This document shows positions 1 through 7,932 of a stretch of DNA of 30,097 bases, one piece after another. The notes beneath the pieces were generated by a model. The model was given only the letters and a program-made list of their open reading frames with translations. It made no database searches and had not been told where the DNA came from. The stretch spans positions 1-30,097 of the forward strand of contig JAVYAJ010000445.1 in NCBI GenBank assembly GCA_032229885.1, in the 5' to 3' direction. The translations under genes were made by a program, and so were the position numbers. Source of the DNA: Anammoximicrobium sp032229885. Its GTDB lineage: Bacteria > Planctomycetota > Planctomycetia > Pirellulales > Pirellulaceae. Position 1 is the first letter of the stretch. Every line of letters starts with the position of its first letter.

Positions 1-243
1 TCACGTCTCTCCCGACTACGACGCGCGCGCCGAAATCTCAGCGTCCTCAGCGTCTCTGCGTTTCCGAAACGTATTTTCCTGTGGTCGGGCCAGTTTGCCC
101 GCGCAAGGACGTCGATGAAACGCAGAGACGCAGAGGACACAGAGCTACTGCAAGCACAAGATGTAATCCTTCAACAACTTAACGCTGTCGCTGTCTGAAA
201 AACATTGTCGAAAAGTTCACGATGTTTGAGGTTAGTAGTACAG
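1..243. repeat. Copy 1 of a ~243-bp dispersed repeat with internal inverted arms
   Basis: This stretch matches 29350-29590 at about 88 % identity by manual alignment (roughly 29 differences, including two single-base gaps). The shared segment ends sharply after the bases agtagtacag at 243. Its left end is cut by the window edge. Inside are 22-nt inverted arms at 42-63 and 117-138 with one mismatch, so the transcript could form a long stem with a 53-nt loop. No transposase is encoded. It looks like a non-autonomous palindromic intergenic element (MITE- or REP-like), which is inference. Confidence 0.8.
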
Positions 244-548
244 ACTTCTAGGCGACGGTGATGGAATGACCTATGGCCAAAATGCACGGTGATGGCGTCG
301 CGCCCAGAGTCTGTCGAAGTATCATTTTTCCTCCCATTTCGACCGGCGGCGAGCGGAAAGAGTGTACGAATCGGGCGACTTTTCCGATTCTGTAGACAAT
401 GCCGAAGGTATCGAACAACGGCGAGGCGGAACCTACGCAAACGCAAATCGGACGCCATTCACACGGCTCGGCGTCCGTCGGGCAGCGTGCGGTCCGGCGC
501 CGCGTCGGGGATCGCCTAGGTTGTCGGCAGCCATCAGAAATGTTGCGA
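244..548. other. Gene-poor stretch before the TolC-type gene
   Basis: No coding region is supported here. Several overlapping open frames exist, but their compositions are Arg/Ser/Ala-rich in the way expected from shifted reading of GC-rich DNA. The frame of the downstream gene is open back to 399, yet the signal peptide starts near 549, so 399-548 is most likely leader rather than protein. No clear promoter was seen. Confidence 0.5.
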
Positions 549-3545
549 ATGGCCGAGAGTCGGATGGGATTGCTGTCGCTGCGCGCCTTGTGTTGCGGGT
601 GCCTGCTCCTGGCAGCCGTGGGCTGCTCGCGCACGCGCTATCGCCTGGCGGCCGACCGCGACGCGGCGACGCTGCTGATCGAAGAGTCTTGCGGAACTCC
701 CTGGCAGGCGCCCTCCGCGTTCTCGGTCTATCCGGATCCCGAGTCGCGGTTCTACGATCCAACGCCGGACGACGACCCCTTGCTGCCCGTGCCTGCACCG
801 GAGCTGTATGCCTACCGCTTGCCGCGGTTCTCGCCCCGCGATCCGGCGCGGTTTCGCGGAAAAGCGAACGGCACACCATCGGCCCAGCCGGCCGTCGCGC
901 TGCGGGTCTCGGACAGTCCGAACCAGCGGCAGGCGGACGGCGCGCACCAACCCTTGCCAAAAGATCCGTGCCCGACGATTCGCCAGGCCTCGTACCAGGC
1001 CGAGGAAGAAGCGCGAGACATCACGACGATCGACCTGGAACAGTTGTCACTGGTGCTGGGCGTGTCCGTCGAGGAATTGCAAATCCTGCCCATTCCGCAA
1101 CCGATCTGGCAGTCGCTGCCGGACCAGAGCTTGAAGCGGATGTTCGAGTTCGCCTCGGTGCGCGAAGAGTATCGGCGCTCGTTCGACCAGGCGCCCCGCG
1201 ACGAGCAGCGCGACCGATCGCAGCGGCTGGCTTTGGAAGACATCGTCGAGCTGGCGTTGATCAACAGCCGCGAGTACCAGACCCAGAAGGAACGCCTGTA
1301 TCTGACAGCCCTCGCCCTGTCGCTGGAGCGGTTCGACTACGACGTCAAGTTCGCGACGACCGGCAACCGCGTCGGCGTCAACTATCTCGACGGCCCGGCT
1401 TCGCCCGGACGACAGAGCGCGCTGGGGATTCCGACGACCGTGACCGGCGAGCGGTTGCTGGCCAGCGGCGGCACCGTGCTGGCTCAGTTCGCCAACCGCA
1501 TCATGTTGACGTTCAACGGGCCCAGCGGATTCGCGGCGGATGTCGGTTCGGATCTGTTGTACGAGGTCTCGCAGACGGTGTTTCAACGCGACATCCTGTT
1601 GGAAAACCTGACGCAGGCCGAGCGAGATCTGGTGTACGCCCTGCGCAACTTTGCCCGGTTTCGCAAGACGCTGTTCCGCGATCTGGCCACGCAGTACTAT
1701 CAACTGCTGCTGATCTATCGCAACATCGAGATCGTCTCGCAGGACTATTTCAGCAATCTCCGCGGCTTCAACCAGAGCGAGGCCGAGTACCGCGCCGGGC
1801 GGCTGCCCCGGTTCCAGGTGGATCAGTTCGAGCAGAGCACGTTGACCAGTCGGCGGCAGTTGATCAGCACGTGCAATAATTTGGAGCAAACGCTGGATCG
1901 ATTGAAGATCCGCATCGGCCTGCCTCCGGAACTGCCACTGAACCTGGATCTGACCGAGCTCGAACAACTGACGCTGCGGGACGAGGTGACGGCGGTCGCC
2001 GAGCGGGTGCGCCGCGCGCGACGGAACCTGATCACCGAACGCGAGCTGCCGCGGCCCGGCCGCGCCGCGCTGCTGAACGCCTCGGTCGACCTGGTCCGCA
2101 AGATGCTGCTGGTCGAACAGCTCCAGCAGCGATTGGGCGAGGAAGCGCCCGCGTTGCCTCGGCTCCAGTTGGAACTCGCGACATTGGCGGCCGCCGAAGC
2201 CCAGTTAGAAGTGCAGTTCAGCCAGGAGGTGCTGACGCAGGAAAGGGCCGTCGTTCCAGCGGCCCCGCCGCTGCGAATCTTTCAGCGGACGATGGATCTG
2301 GTCAATGCGCTGCTGGTGCTGACCTCGCGCCAACTGCGGGTCGCCGAGCTGCGAGACCTGGACGCTGGGCAGCGGCTGTCGATCCAGGACCGCGCGGACG
2401 ACTTGCGTCAGCGCTGCGGCGCCATCCAGGATGACTTGAGCAAGATGATCGCCGAACGGCGATTGGAACGAATTCCGGAGCTGGTCCGGACGGGCGCCGC
2501 GCTGCTGGCCGACACCCTGGCCGTCTCGCAGCAGATGCAGGCCCTGTTGCCCTCCCGGCCGCGCGAGGCCGAGGCGGCGTTGCAGGAAACGCTGGCGGAC
2601 GCCGATCGCTTGATCACCGAAGGCACGACCCTGCTCACGGACGAGGCCGGCGGCTTGATCCCGATCGAGATCGACGTCGAAGACGCCATGCTGACCGCGT
2701 TGACGCTGCGGTACGATGTGATGAACCAGCGCGAGATGCTGGCCGATGCCTGGCGGGACATCAAGTTTACCGGCGACGACCTGAAATCGGTGCTGAACCT
2801 GCGAGCCAGCCAACGGATGCGGACGCGCAGCGGCGTGAACCGGCCGTTCGATTTCACGTTCGACGACAGCGAAACCAGCCTGGGGCTGACGTTCGACGCC
2901 CCGCTGAACCGCCGCGCTCAGCGAAACCGATTTCGTAGATCGCTGATCGATTACAACGCGGGGTTGCGATCGCTGATGGAGAAGGAGGATGCCGTGAAGC
3001 TCGAGGTCCGCGACAGCCTGCGAAAGCTGGCCCTGGACCAGGAGCAGTATCGGATCGACGTGGCCAGCGCGGCGCTGGCCTACGAGCGTCGCATCAGCAC
3101 GCGGTTGCAACTGCGCTTGGGGGTCCAGAACATCCGCGTCGAAGACGTGCTTGACGCCCAGCGCGCGTACACGGGCTCTTTGAACCAAGTGGCCGGCTCG
3201 CACATCCAGTACATCCTCGATCGCATCGGCCTGTTCCTGGATCTCGAACTGCTCGAGGTCGACGACACGGGCTTCTGGCAATCGTTGTACGACGACAACT
3301 TGCAGCCGACGCCGAACTTCCAATTGCCCGAATACCTGAGCCCCGCCTACGGTCGCCTGCCTCGCCGCACTTGGCCATCGCACCTGATCAAGCGAATGCT
3401 GCACGTGCCGCCCGGCGAGACGGTCATCTATCGACCAGAGGGCCAGGCGTCGGATACGCGCGAGCCAATCCCCGCTCCGCGTCCCGACGCCGGCGGGCCG
3501 GCGCCCGCGGTGCGCGGCGGCGATCCGGCGGGGACGGACAACTGA
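549..3545 (+). CDS. TolC-family outer-membrane efflux-like lipoprotein with a long central insertion
   Basis: A protein of about 998 residues. The N-terminus has a signal peptide ending in a lipobox-like AVGC (Cys about residue 26), so it is probably a lipid-anchored envelope protein. Two TolC/OEP repeat halves are recognisable: residues about 225-460 (helical hairpins, e.g. RDLATQYYQLLLIYRNIEIV and a GRLPRFQVDQFEQS stretch) and about 710-905 (ALTLRYDVMNQREMLADAW, then the LRLGVQNIRVEDVLDAQRAY helix). Between them, about 475-710, lies an extra helical, coiled-coil-rich segment. TolC proteins are usually near 450 residues, so this one is roughly doubled by the insertion and a long N-terminal region. 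The family forms trimeric export ducts partnered with inner-membrane pumps; no pump or adaptor gene is adjacent. The frame is open to 399 and ATGs at 540, 549 and 564 are all possible starts; 549 was chosen because it gives a compact signal peptide. Confidence 0.8.
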   Translation: MAESRMGLLSLRALCCGCLLLAAVGCSRTRYRLAADRDAATLLIEESCGTPWQAPSAFSVYPDPESRFYDPTPDDDPLLPVPAPELYAYRLPRFSPRDPARFRGKANGTPSAQPAVALRVSDSPNQRQADGAHQPLPKDPCPTIRQASYQAEEEARDITTIDLEQLSLVLGVSVEELQILPIPQPIWQSLPDQSLKRMFEFASVREEYRRSFDQAPRDEQRDRSQRLALEDIVELALINSREYQTQKERLYLTALALSLERFDYDVKFATTGNRVGVNYLDGPASPGRQSALGIPTTVTGERLLASGGTVLAQFANRIMLTFNGPSGFAADVGSDLLYEVSQTVFQRDILLENLTQAERDLVYALRNFARFRKTLFRDLATQYYQLLLIYRNIEIVSQDYFSNLRGFNQSEAEYRAGRLPRFQVDQFEQSTLTSRRQLISTCNNLEQTLDRLKIRIGLPPELPLNLDLTELEQLTLRDEVTAVAERVRRARRNLITERELPRPGRAALLNASVDLVRKMLLVEQLQQRLGEEAPALPRLQLELATLAAAEAQLEVQFSQEVLTQERAVVPAAPPLRIFQRTMDLVNALLVLTSRQLRVAELRDLDAGQRLSIQDRADDLRQRCGAIQDDLSKMIAERRLERIPELVRTGAALLADTLAVSQQMQALLPSRPREAEAALQETLADADRLITEGTTLLTDEAGGLIPIEIDVEDAMLTALTLRYDVMNQREMLADAWRDIKFTGDDLKSVLNLRASQRMRTRSGVNRPFDFTFDDSETSLGLTFDAPLNRRAQRNRFRRSLIDYNAGLRSLMEKEDAVKLEVRDSLRKLALDQEQYRIDVASAALAYERRISTRLQLRLGVQNIRVEDVLDAQRAYTGSLNQVAGSHIQYILDRIGLFLDLELLEVDDTGFWQSLYDDNLQPTPNFQLPEYLSPAYGRLPRRTWPSHLIKRMLHVPPGETVIYRPEGQASDTREPIPAPRPDAGGPAPAVRGGDPAGTDN

Positions 3546-3551
3546 GGCCGA

Positions 3552-3616
3552 CTCGGCGAAACCGAGCCCGCCAAGTCGGCGCGGCGGGCTTTGGCGGGCG
3601 GCGATCGCCGCCCGCC
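3552..3616. terminator. Candidate bidirectional terminator: stacked hairpins between convergent genes
   Basis: The gap between the TolC-type gene and the HEAT gene on the opposite strand holds three consecutive hairpins. There is a 5-bp stem at 3552-3566, an 8-bp stem AGCCCGCC/GGCGGGCT at 3565-3590, and a perfect 24-nt palindrome at 3593-3616 centred on GATC. There is almost no T tract, so this would not be a classical intrinsic terminator. Position and strength make a role in ending transcription from both sides plausible. Confidence 0.4.
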
Positions 3617-3668
3617 CGTGACGCGGACACGGCGGTCGTTTCACGCGGCGGCGACGAATCGCGCCCGA

Positions 3669-5888
3669 TCAGGGTTTGCGCTTGTCGGCCAGCGCTTGGG
3701 CCTTGGCCGCAAGCTTCGCGTTGCCCGTCGCCTTGACCACCTGCCGCAGGGCTGCATTCACCACGTCGTTGTGGCCTGGGCCAAGCTGCTCGGCAATCAT
3801 CACGGCGGCCAAACAGGCCTCTTCTTTCAAGGTGGGATCCGTCAGGTACGACGCGACCAATGCCAACGAGTCGGCCGTGCCGATCTGGCCGGCCGCGCTC
3901 AGGACGAGCCGTTTCTCTTCGACGCGTTCGGCGCGCTCCAGGGCATTTTTGAGCGTGGCGAGCTTCTGGGCGGCGGGCGCATCCTGTTGGGGCGTCAGCC
4001 GCGCGACCCCGCGCAGGGCCAACACCTGGATCGTCCGGCTCGGCGACGCTTCGACCAAGCCGACGAGGGTCGGCAGCGCGTCGGGGGTCGGCCATTCGCA
4101 CAACACGCGCATCGCGCCTTCGCGGACCGTGACGTCGCCATCGGCGGCGGCCGCTTTGACCAGCGTCAACGCCGGGGCTCCGCCCGCCGCCCGCAGCAGA
4201 CGAAACAAGCCGACTTTGGCCTCGCCGGACGCGCCCGGCAGCGCCGCGCCGATCCCTTCGACGATCGCCGGCGGCGTCGCGGTCGCGGTAAACGTCAGCG
4301 TCTGCCCCTCGCCGACGGTCTTGCTCGCGGCCACGCCGTCGACGGTGTAATCGATCCGCAGCTTCTTTGCCACGCCGTGGATCGGGTCTCCAAAGTTCCC
4401 GTTGGTCGCCTCAACGGCCATCGCTCCGTCGGTGACCAACGCGGCCACCTTGGCCGTCACGTCCGCGGACGTTCCCTCGGGCAGGTCGCCGTACTGGGCT
4501 TTGACGATCACGACATCGCCGCGGACCGGCGAGGTCTGCCTGGCCACCAGCCCGGCCAGCGCGGCCTCGGCTGCCTGCGTTTCGGCCGGCGAACGGGCTG
4601 CGACCAAAATCTTCAACAGAGCCGCCAACTCGGCGGGACCGGCTTGGTCTCGCAAGGTTCGCAGCGCCGCCAGACGCACAGTTTCGTCCGCATCGGCGGC
4701 GGCCTTGAACAGCGCAGCCATCGCCCCGGCGGCGGTTCGCAGGCCGATCATCTCGACGGCCAAGCCGCGGACGCGAGCGTCCCGATGGCCGAGCATTCCG
4801 AAGATCACGGCGTCGGCGTCCCGACCGGGAAAGCTGCCCAACGACTCGCGCGCGGCGCTAGCTAGCTCCGGCTGATCCGACAAGGCCAGCTCGGCCAACA
4901 ACGACAGGGCGTTCGCATCGCCCAGCCGCGTCAAGTTGCGGATCGCGGCCAGACGGACCGCTGGTTCGCCATGAATCGCGATGTCCAGCAGCGCCGGCCC
5001 GGCCGCCGCGTCGCCACGTTGCCCCAGCGCGCCGATGATCAGTTGTTGTTTGTCAGCGGGCAGCTTTGGCAATTCCGCCGCCAGCGCGGCCGTGACCTGG
5101 CCGCCGGGCATCTCCATCGCCGTCCGCACAGCGGCGGCCGTCAGCGGACGGTCCGTGCCGCGGAGCGCTTCGAGCAGCAACGCAATGCCCTCGTTCTGGC
5201 GACCGAGGATCGCACCGCGCAATGCGGCGACGCGGATCGGCCGAGCGGCCGTCGTCAGCGTTCGCAGACGATCAAAGATGGCCAGCGAAACGCCCGCCTG
5301 GCCCTCAGCGGCCAACGTCTCGGCACAGCGAAACAGGCCTTCACACAGCGCGGGCTGGATGGCCGCCGGCGCCTGGTTCAGCGCCGCCTGCAGCGCGTCG
5401 GCCGCGGCGACCGTGCCGATCTGCCCCAGCGCCCGGGCCGCGGCTTGGGCCACGTCTTGCTCGGCTGAGGACAACCGTCGAGCCAGCGGTTCGACGGCGT
5501 CGGCGTCGCGCCGCACGCCGAGGCTGCCCATGACGCCGATCAACAGCCGACCGTCGACTTTGGCTAGGCTGTCGCGAAGAGCCTGACTCGCCGCCGGATC
5601 AGGGATCGTCTCCAACGCGTAACGAGCCATGTGCGCAAGCTGCGCGTCGGTCAACAAGGCGGCCAGCGCGGGAACCGCCTGGGCGCTCGCGATACGAGAC
5701 AGCTCGCGGCAGGCAGTCGCTTTTTCGAATTGTCCCGCATCCGATTTGAGCACGGTGATCAGCGCGGCTTCGTCCGCGGCGGTCGCGACGGAGGGACGCC
5801 AGACGGCGAATGCGGCGATCAGTATCGCCGTACATGCCGCCAACATTCGGATGATCAGGTCGGGTTGGTGAGGGGATCGATATGTCAT
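3669..5888 (-). CDS. Secreted HEAT-repeat protein with embedded DUF3395-like segment
   Basis: 739 residues. A signal peptide or membrane anchor spans about residues 12-38 (LIIRMLAACTAILIAAFAVW, then an ATAADE-type cleavage region), so it probably acts outside the cytoplasm. Most of the chain, about 40-450 and 540-735, consists of Ala/Leu-rich helical HEAT/PBS-lyase-like repeats with recurring patterns such as VRLAAIRNLTRLGD and VRLAALRTLRDQ. Residues about 456-536 are different: a beta-rich segment with KAQYGD, ADVTAKV, EATNGNFGDP and LRIDYTVDG, resembling DUF3395, a domain known from the C-terminus of DNAJC11-type proteins. Such scaffolds usually bind protein partners; no enzymatic residues are evident. 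The start at 5888 has only a weak, distant GGAG upstream; an internal ATG at 5846 would still leave a signal sequence. It is not closely linked to the upstream gene (about 200 bp gap). Confidence 0.75.
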   Translation of the reverse strand: MTYRSPHQPDLIIRMLAACTAILIAAFAVWRPSVATAADEAALITVLKSDAGQFEKATACRELSRIASAQAVPALAALLTDAQLAHMARYALETIPDPAASQALRDSLAKVDGRLLIGVMGSLGVRRDADAVEPLARRLSSAEQDVAQAAARALGQIGTVAAADALQAALNQAPAAIQPALCEGLFRCAETLAAEGQAGVSLAIFDRLRTLTTAARPIRVAALRGAILGRQNEGIALLLEALRGTDRPLTAAAVRTAMEMPGGQVTAALAAELPKLPADKQQLIIGALGQRGDAAAGPALLDIAIHGEPAVRLAAIRNLTRLGDANALSLLAELALSDQPELASAARESLGSFPGRDADAVIFGMLGHRDARVRGLAVEMIGLRTAAGAMAALFKAAADADETVRLAALRTLRDQAGPAELAALLKILVAARSPAETQAAEAALAGLVARQTSPVRGDVVIVKAQYGDLPEGTSADVTAKVAALVTDGAMAVEATNGNFGDPIHGVAKKLRIDYTVDGVAASKTVGEGQTLTFTATATPPAIVEGIGAALPGASGEAKVGLFRLLRAAGGAPALTLVKAAAADGDVTVREGAMRVLCEWPTPDALPTLVGLVEASPSRTIQVLALRGVARLTPQQDAPAAQKLATLKNALERAERVEEKRLVLSAAGQIGTADSLALVASYLTDPTLKEEACLAAVMIAEQLGPGHNDVVNAALRQVVKATGNAKLAAKAQALADKRKP

Positions 5889-6090
5889 GACAGGGGCTGC
5901 TCCTCGGCTGTTGTTTCAGCGGTTATTTCTGCGGTTGTTTCGGGTACTGCCTCGGCGATTTCGGGAAAGGCCGGGCTCCAACGAGTCTCGCGGTCCGTCG
6001 GGCGCTCGCGAGCCCATGGCAGCGGGCGAACGAACGACGCTCCGGGCGGCGCCGCGGCTCGCAGCCGCGCGGGCGCGGCCGGCGGCAACG

Positions 6091-7407
6091 TCAATAGACA
6101 TAGGGTTCGCGCAGGGCTCGCGAGCGGAGGCGGTTGGCCTCGTCGTCGTTGATGAACTCCTCTTTGACGGGATCGTATTTCAGATCCCTTTTCAGCCACA
6201 TGCAGATGTTGGCCGCGTGGACGGTGGACATCGAATGATGCATCACGGCGGGGTTGGCCACCGTCGGTTCGCGGCTCTTGACGCAATCGAGAAAGTTGCG
6301 CATGTGGTCCAGCGCTCGGCCGGTGCGAGCCACATACTGGCCCACGACCTTTTTGAACTCGGTCAACAGGGCGGGCGACGAGACGTCCGGCTTCGAATAG
6401 CCGTCGGCCGCGGCCGCCCAGCCCTCGGTCCCGTCGAACCGTTCGCCGCACGAGCCATGCCAGTACTTCTCGCCGCGCGACAGGATCATCTTCACGCCGC
6501 TGGCAAAGTGCGTCACCATGCCGTCGCCGGTCTCGTTGTGAACGTACTCGTACGCGACGGGCGAGGTCTCGGCGCAGTCCAATCCGGCCTGCGCCTGGGC
6601 GAATGTGTGGGCACCCCATTCACCGATGCAACTGGTGTGAAAGTCATAGTGGCCGCGCCAACCGCCGCTGACATAGCTGGGGTTGTAGGGACGCCACGGA
6701 CACGGCCCCAGCCAAGCCTCCCAATCGACCTCGTCCCGTGGAGGCTGCGGCGCGGCGGGCAGCCAGTCGTGCCGCATTTCAGCCGCGTCCCACGGCGCGA
6801 TGTGGGCATACGCCGTGTGGATCTTTCCCAATCGACCGGTCCGCGCCATCTCGATGGCGAACACATGATTCGGCTCGCTCAGCCGCTGGGTGCCGGTCTG
6901 ATAGACACGAGCATAGCGACGCGCAGTCTCGACCACCGCCCGGCCTTCGGCGATGGTCATGCACGACGGCTTTTCCGTGTACACGTCCTTGCCGGACCGC
7001 ATCGCCAGGATCGAGGCCAACGCGTGCCAGCGATCCCCCGTGGCGATCAGCACCGCGTCGAGATCCGTGCGTTCGGCCAAAAAGTCGTTGATCTCCGGAT
7101 ACGTGCGGCAGTCCTGGTTGCCGTACTGATTATCGACGAACTCCTTGACCACCTGCCGCTGACGCTTCTGCAGATCACAGATGGCGACGAATTGCACGTC
7201 CGGATTGCCCATCAGCCACCGCAGGTCGCCCATACCTCGCCCGCGGAGGCCGATGCCGCCACAGACGATCTTTTCGCTGGGCGTCACGGCGCCGTCGCGA
7301 CCAAGCACGGCCGCCGGAACGATCGTCGGAACAGCCAGGATCGCGCCGGTGCGGACCGCCGATTCCAGAAACTGGCGTCGCGTTGTCTTCATCATGTGCA
7401 TGATCAT
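6091..7407 (-). CDS. Gfo/Idh/MocA-family oxidoreductase with twin-arginine leader
   Basis: About 438 residues. It begins with a TAT-type leader (TTRRQFLESA, then a hydrophobic stretch GAILAVPTIVPAAVLG), implying export in folded form, common for this family in planctomycetes. A Rossmann nucleotide-binding loop follows (GGIGLRGRGMG, about residues 50-60) with the second-strand acidic residue in VQFVAICD. The family signature EKP lies at about 145-147, where the Lys is the usual catalytic residue. The C-terminal half has the alpha/beta domain typical of the planctomycete subgroup (WEAWLGPCPWRPYNP, HYDFHTSCIGEWGAHTFAQA). The family performs NAD(P)-dependent oxidation or reduction of sugars and cyclitols; the substrate is unknown. 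A GGAG lies 4 nt before the ATG at 7407 and 10 nt before that at 7401, so either could be used; ATG 7392 (MKTTRRQF) would also keep the leader. No neighbour indicates the pathway. Confidence 0.85.
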   Translation of the reverse strand: MIMHMMKTTRRQFLESAVRTGAILAVPTIVPAAVLGRDGAVTPSEKIVCGGIGLRGRGMGDLRWLMGNPDVQFVAICDLQKRQRQVVKEFVDNQYGNQDCRTYPEINDFLAERTDLDAVLIATGDRWHALASILAMRSGKDVYTEKPSCMTIAEGRAVVETARRYARVYQTGTQRLSEPNHVFAIEMARTGRLGKIHTAYAHIAPWDAAEMRHDWLPAAPQPPRDEVDWEAWLGPCPWRPYNPSYVSGGWRGHYDFHTSCIGEWGAHTFAQAQAGLDCAETSPVAYEYVHNETGDGMVTHFASGVKMILSRGEKYWHGSCGERFDGTEGWAAAADGYSKPDVSSPALLTEFKKVVGQYVARTGRALDHMRNFLDCVKSREPTVANPAVMHHSMSTVHAANICMWLKRDLKYDPVKEEFINDDEANRLRSRALREPYVY

Positions 7408-7932
7408 CAATCTCCATAGCAGGCGAGCGATGGGGGGAAGCGATACGCAGCGGCGCGCCGATCCGAACGGCGGTTCGAGCGGGCGAGCCGCCGTGGGACG
7501 TTCGGCGCGCCCGCAGGGTCACCGTCCACGTGATCCGACAGGACGCGATCTGTGACGGGCCGAAGCGCGAATAGCGGGGGGACGCGAGATCCGTCGGCTA
7601 CGCATCCTCTCGCGGCTGGTCCTGTGGCCCGCACGTTCTCCCGCGCGGCGCTCGGCGCCGGCCAACCAACGGCGCGACGTCGATCGCCAAACAGTCATTG
7701 TGGTTCTTGGCCGGCAGCGACGCAACATGGAGGAACGTCGGGCAACCGCCTGGCCGCTCGATCTTCGGTTTTCGTCCAAGACAATTTTCCGAACGATGAA
7801 CAGACGCTTCTGCCGGGATGCGCAGACGCGCAGTGGAGGCGTCTGGCCCGTTTCGGCTTGACCGTCTTTGCCCGAGGCGAGCGGTGGGCGAAAAGTCAGC
7901 TCGCGTCGAGCCCCGACGCACACGCCTCGCAG
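7408..7932. other. 525-bp intergenic region
   Basis: No gene is supported. All open frames here lack homology-like character and overlap one another. The region separates the NAD synthetase stop from the oxidoreductase start, so it should hold the oxidoreductase promoter near its left end. A relatively AT-rich patch at about 7775-7800 is visible, but no convincing -35/-10 pair was found. Confidence 0.4.

Noticed and set aside
362..1879. 505-codon plus-strand frame overlapping the TolC-type gene
   Set aside because: Shifted frame of the real gene, Arg/Ala/Gly-dominated, no signal peptide or motif.
2205..3644. Long open frame on the minus strand opposite the TolC-type gene
   Set aside because: Antisense to a clear TolC-family protein; rich in Arg, Gln, His and Val in the way of mirrored GC-rich codons; no domain motifs.
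5885..6619. Minus-strand frame ending in ETTAEITAETTAEE
   Set aside because: Mostly overlaps the oxidoreductase gene in another frame; the tail reflects a short GC/AT-mixed tandem pattern in the intergenic gap.
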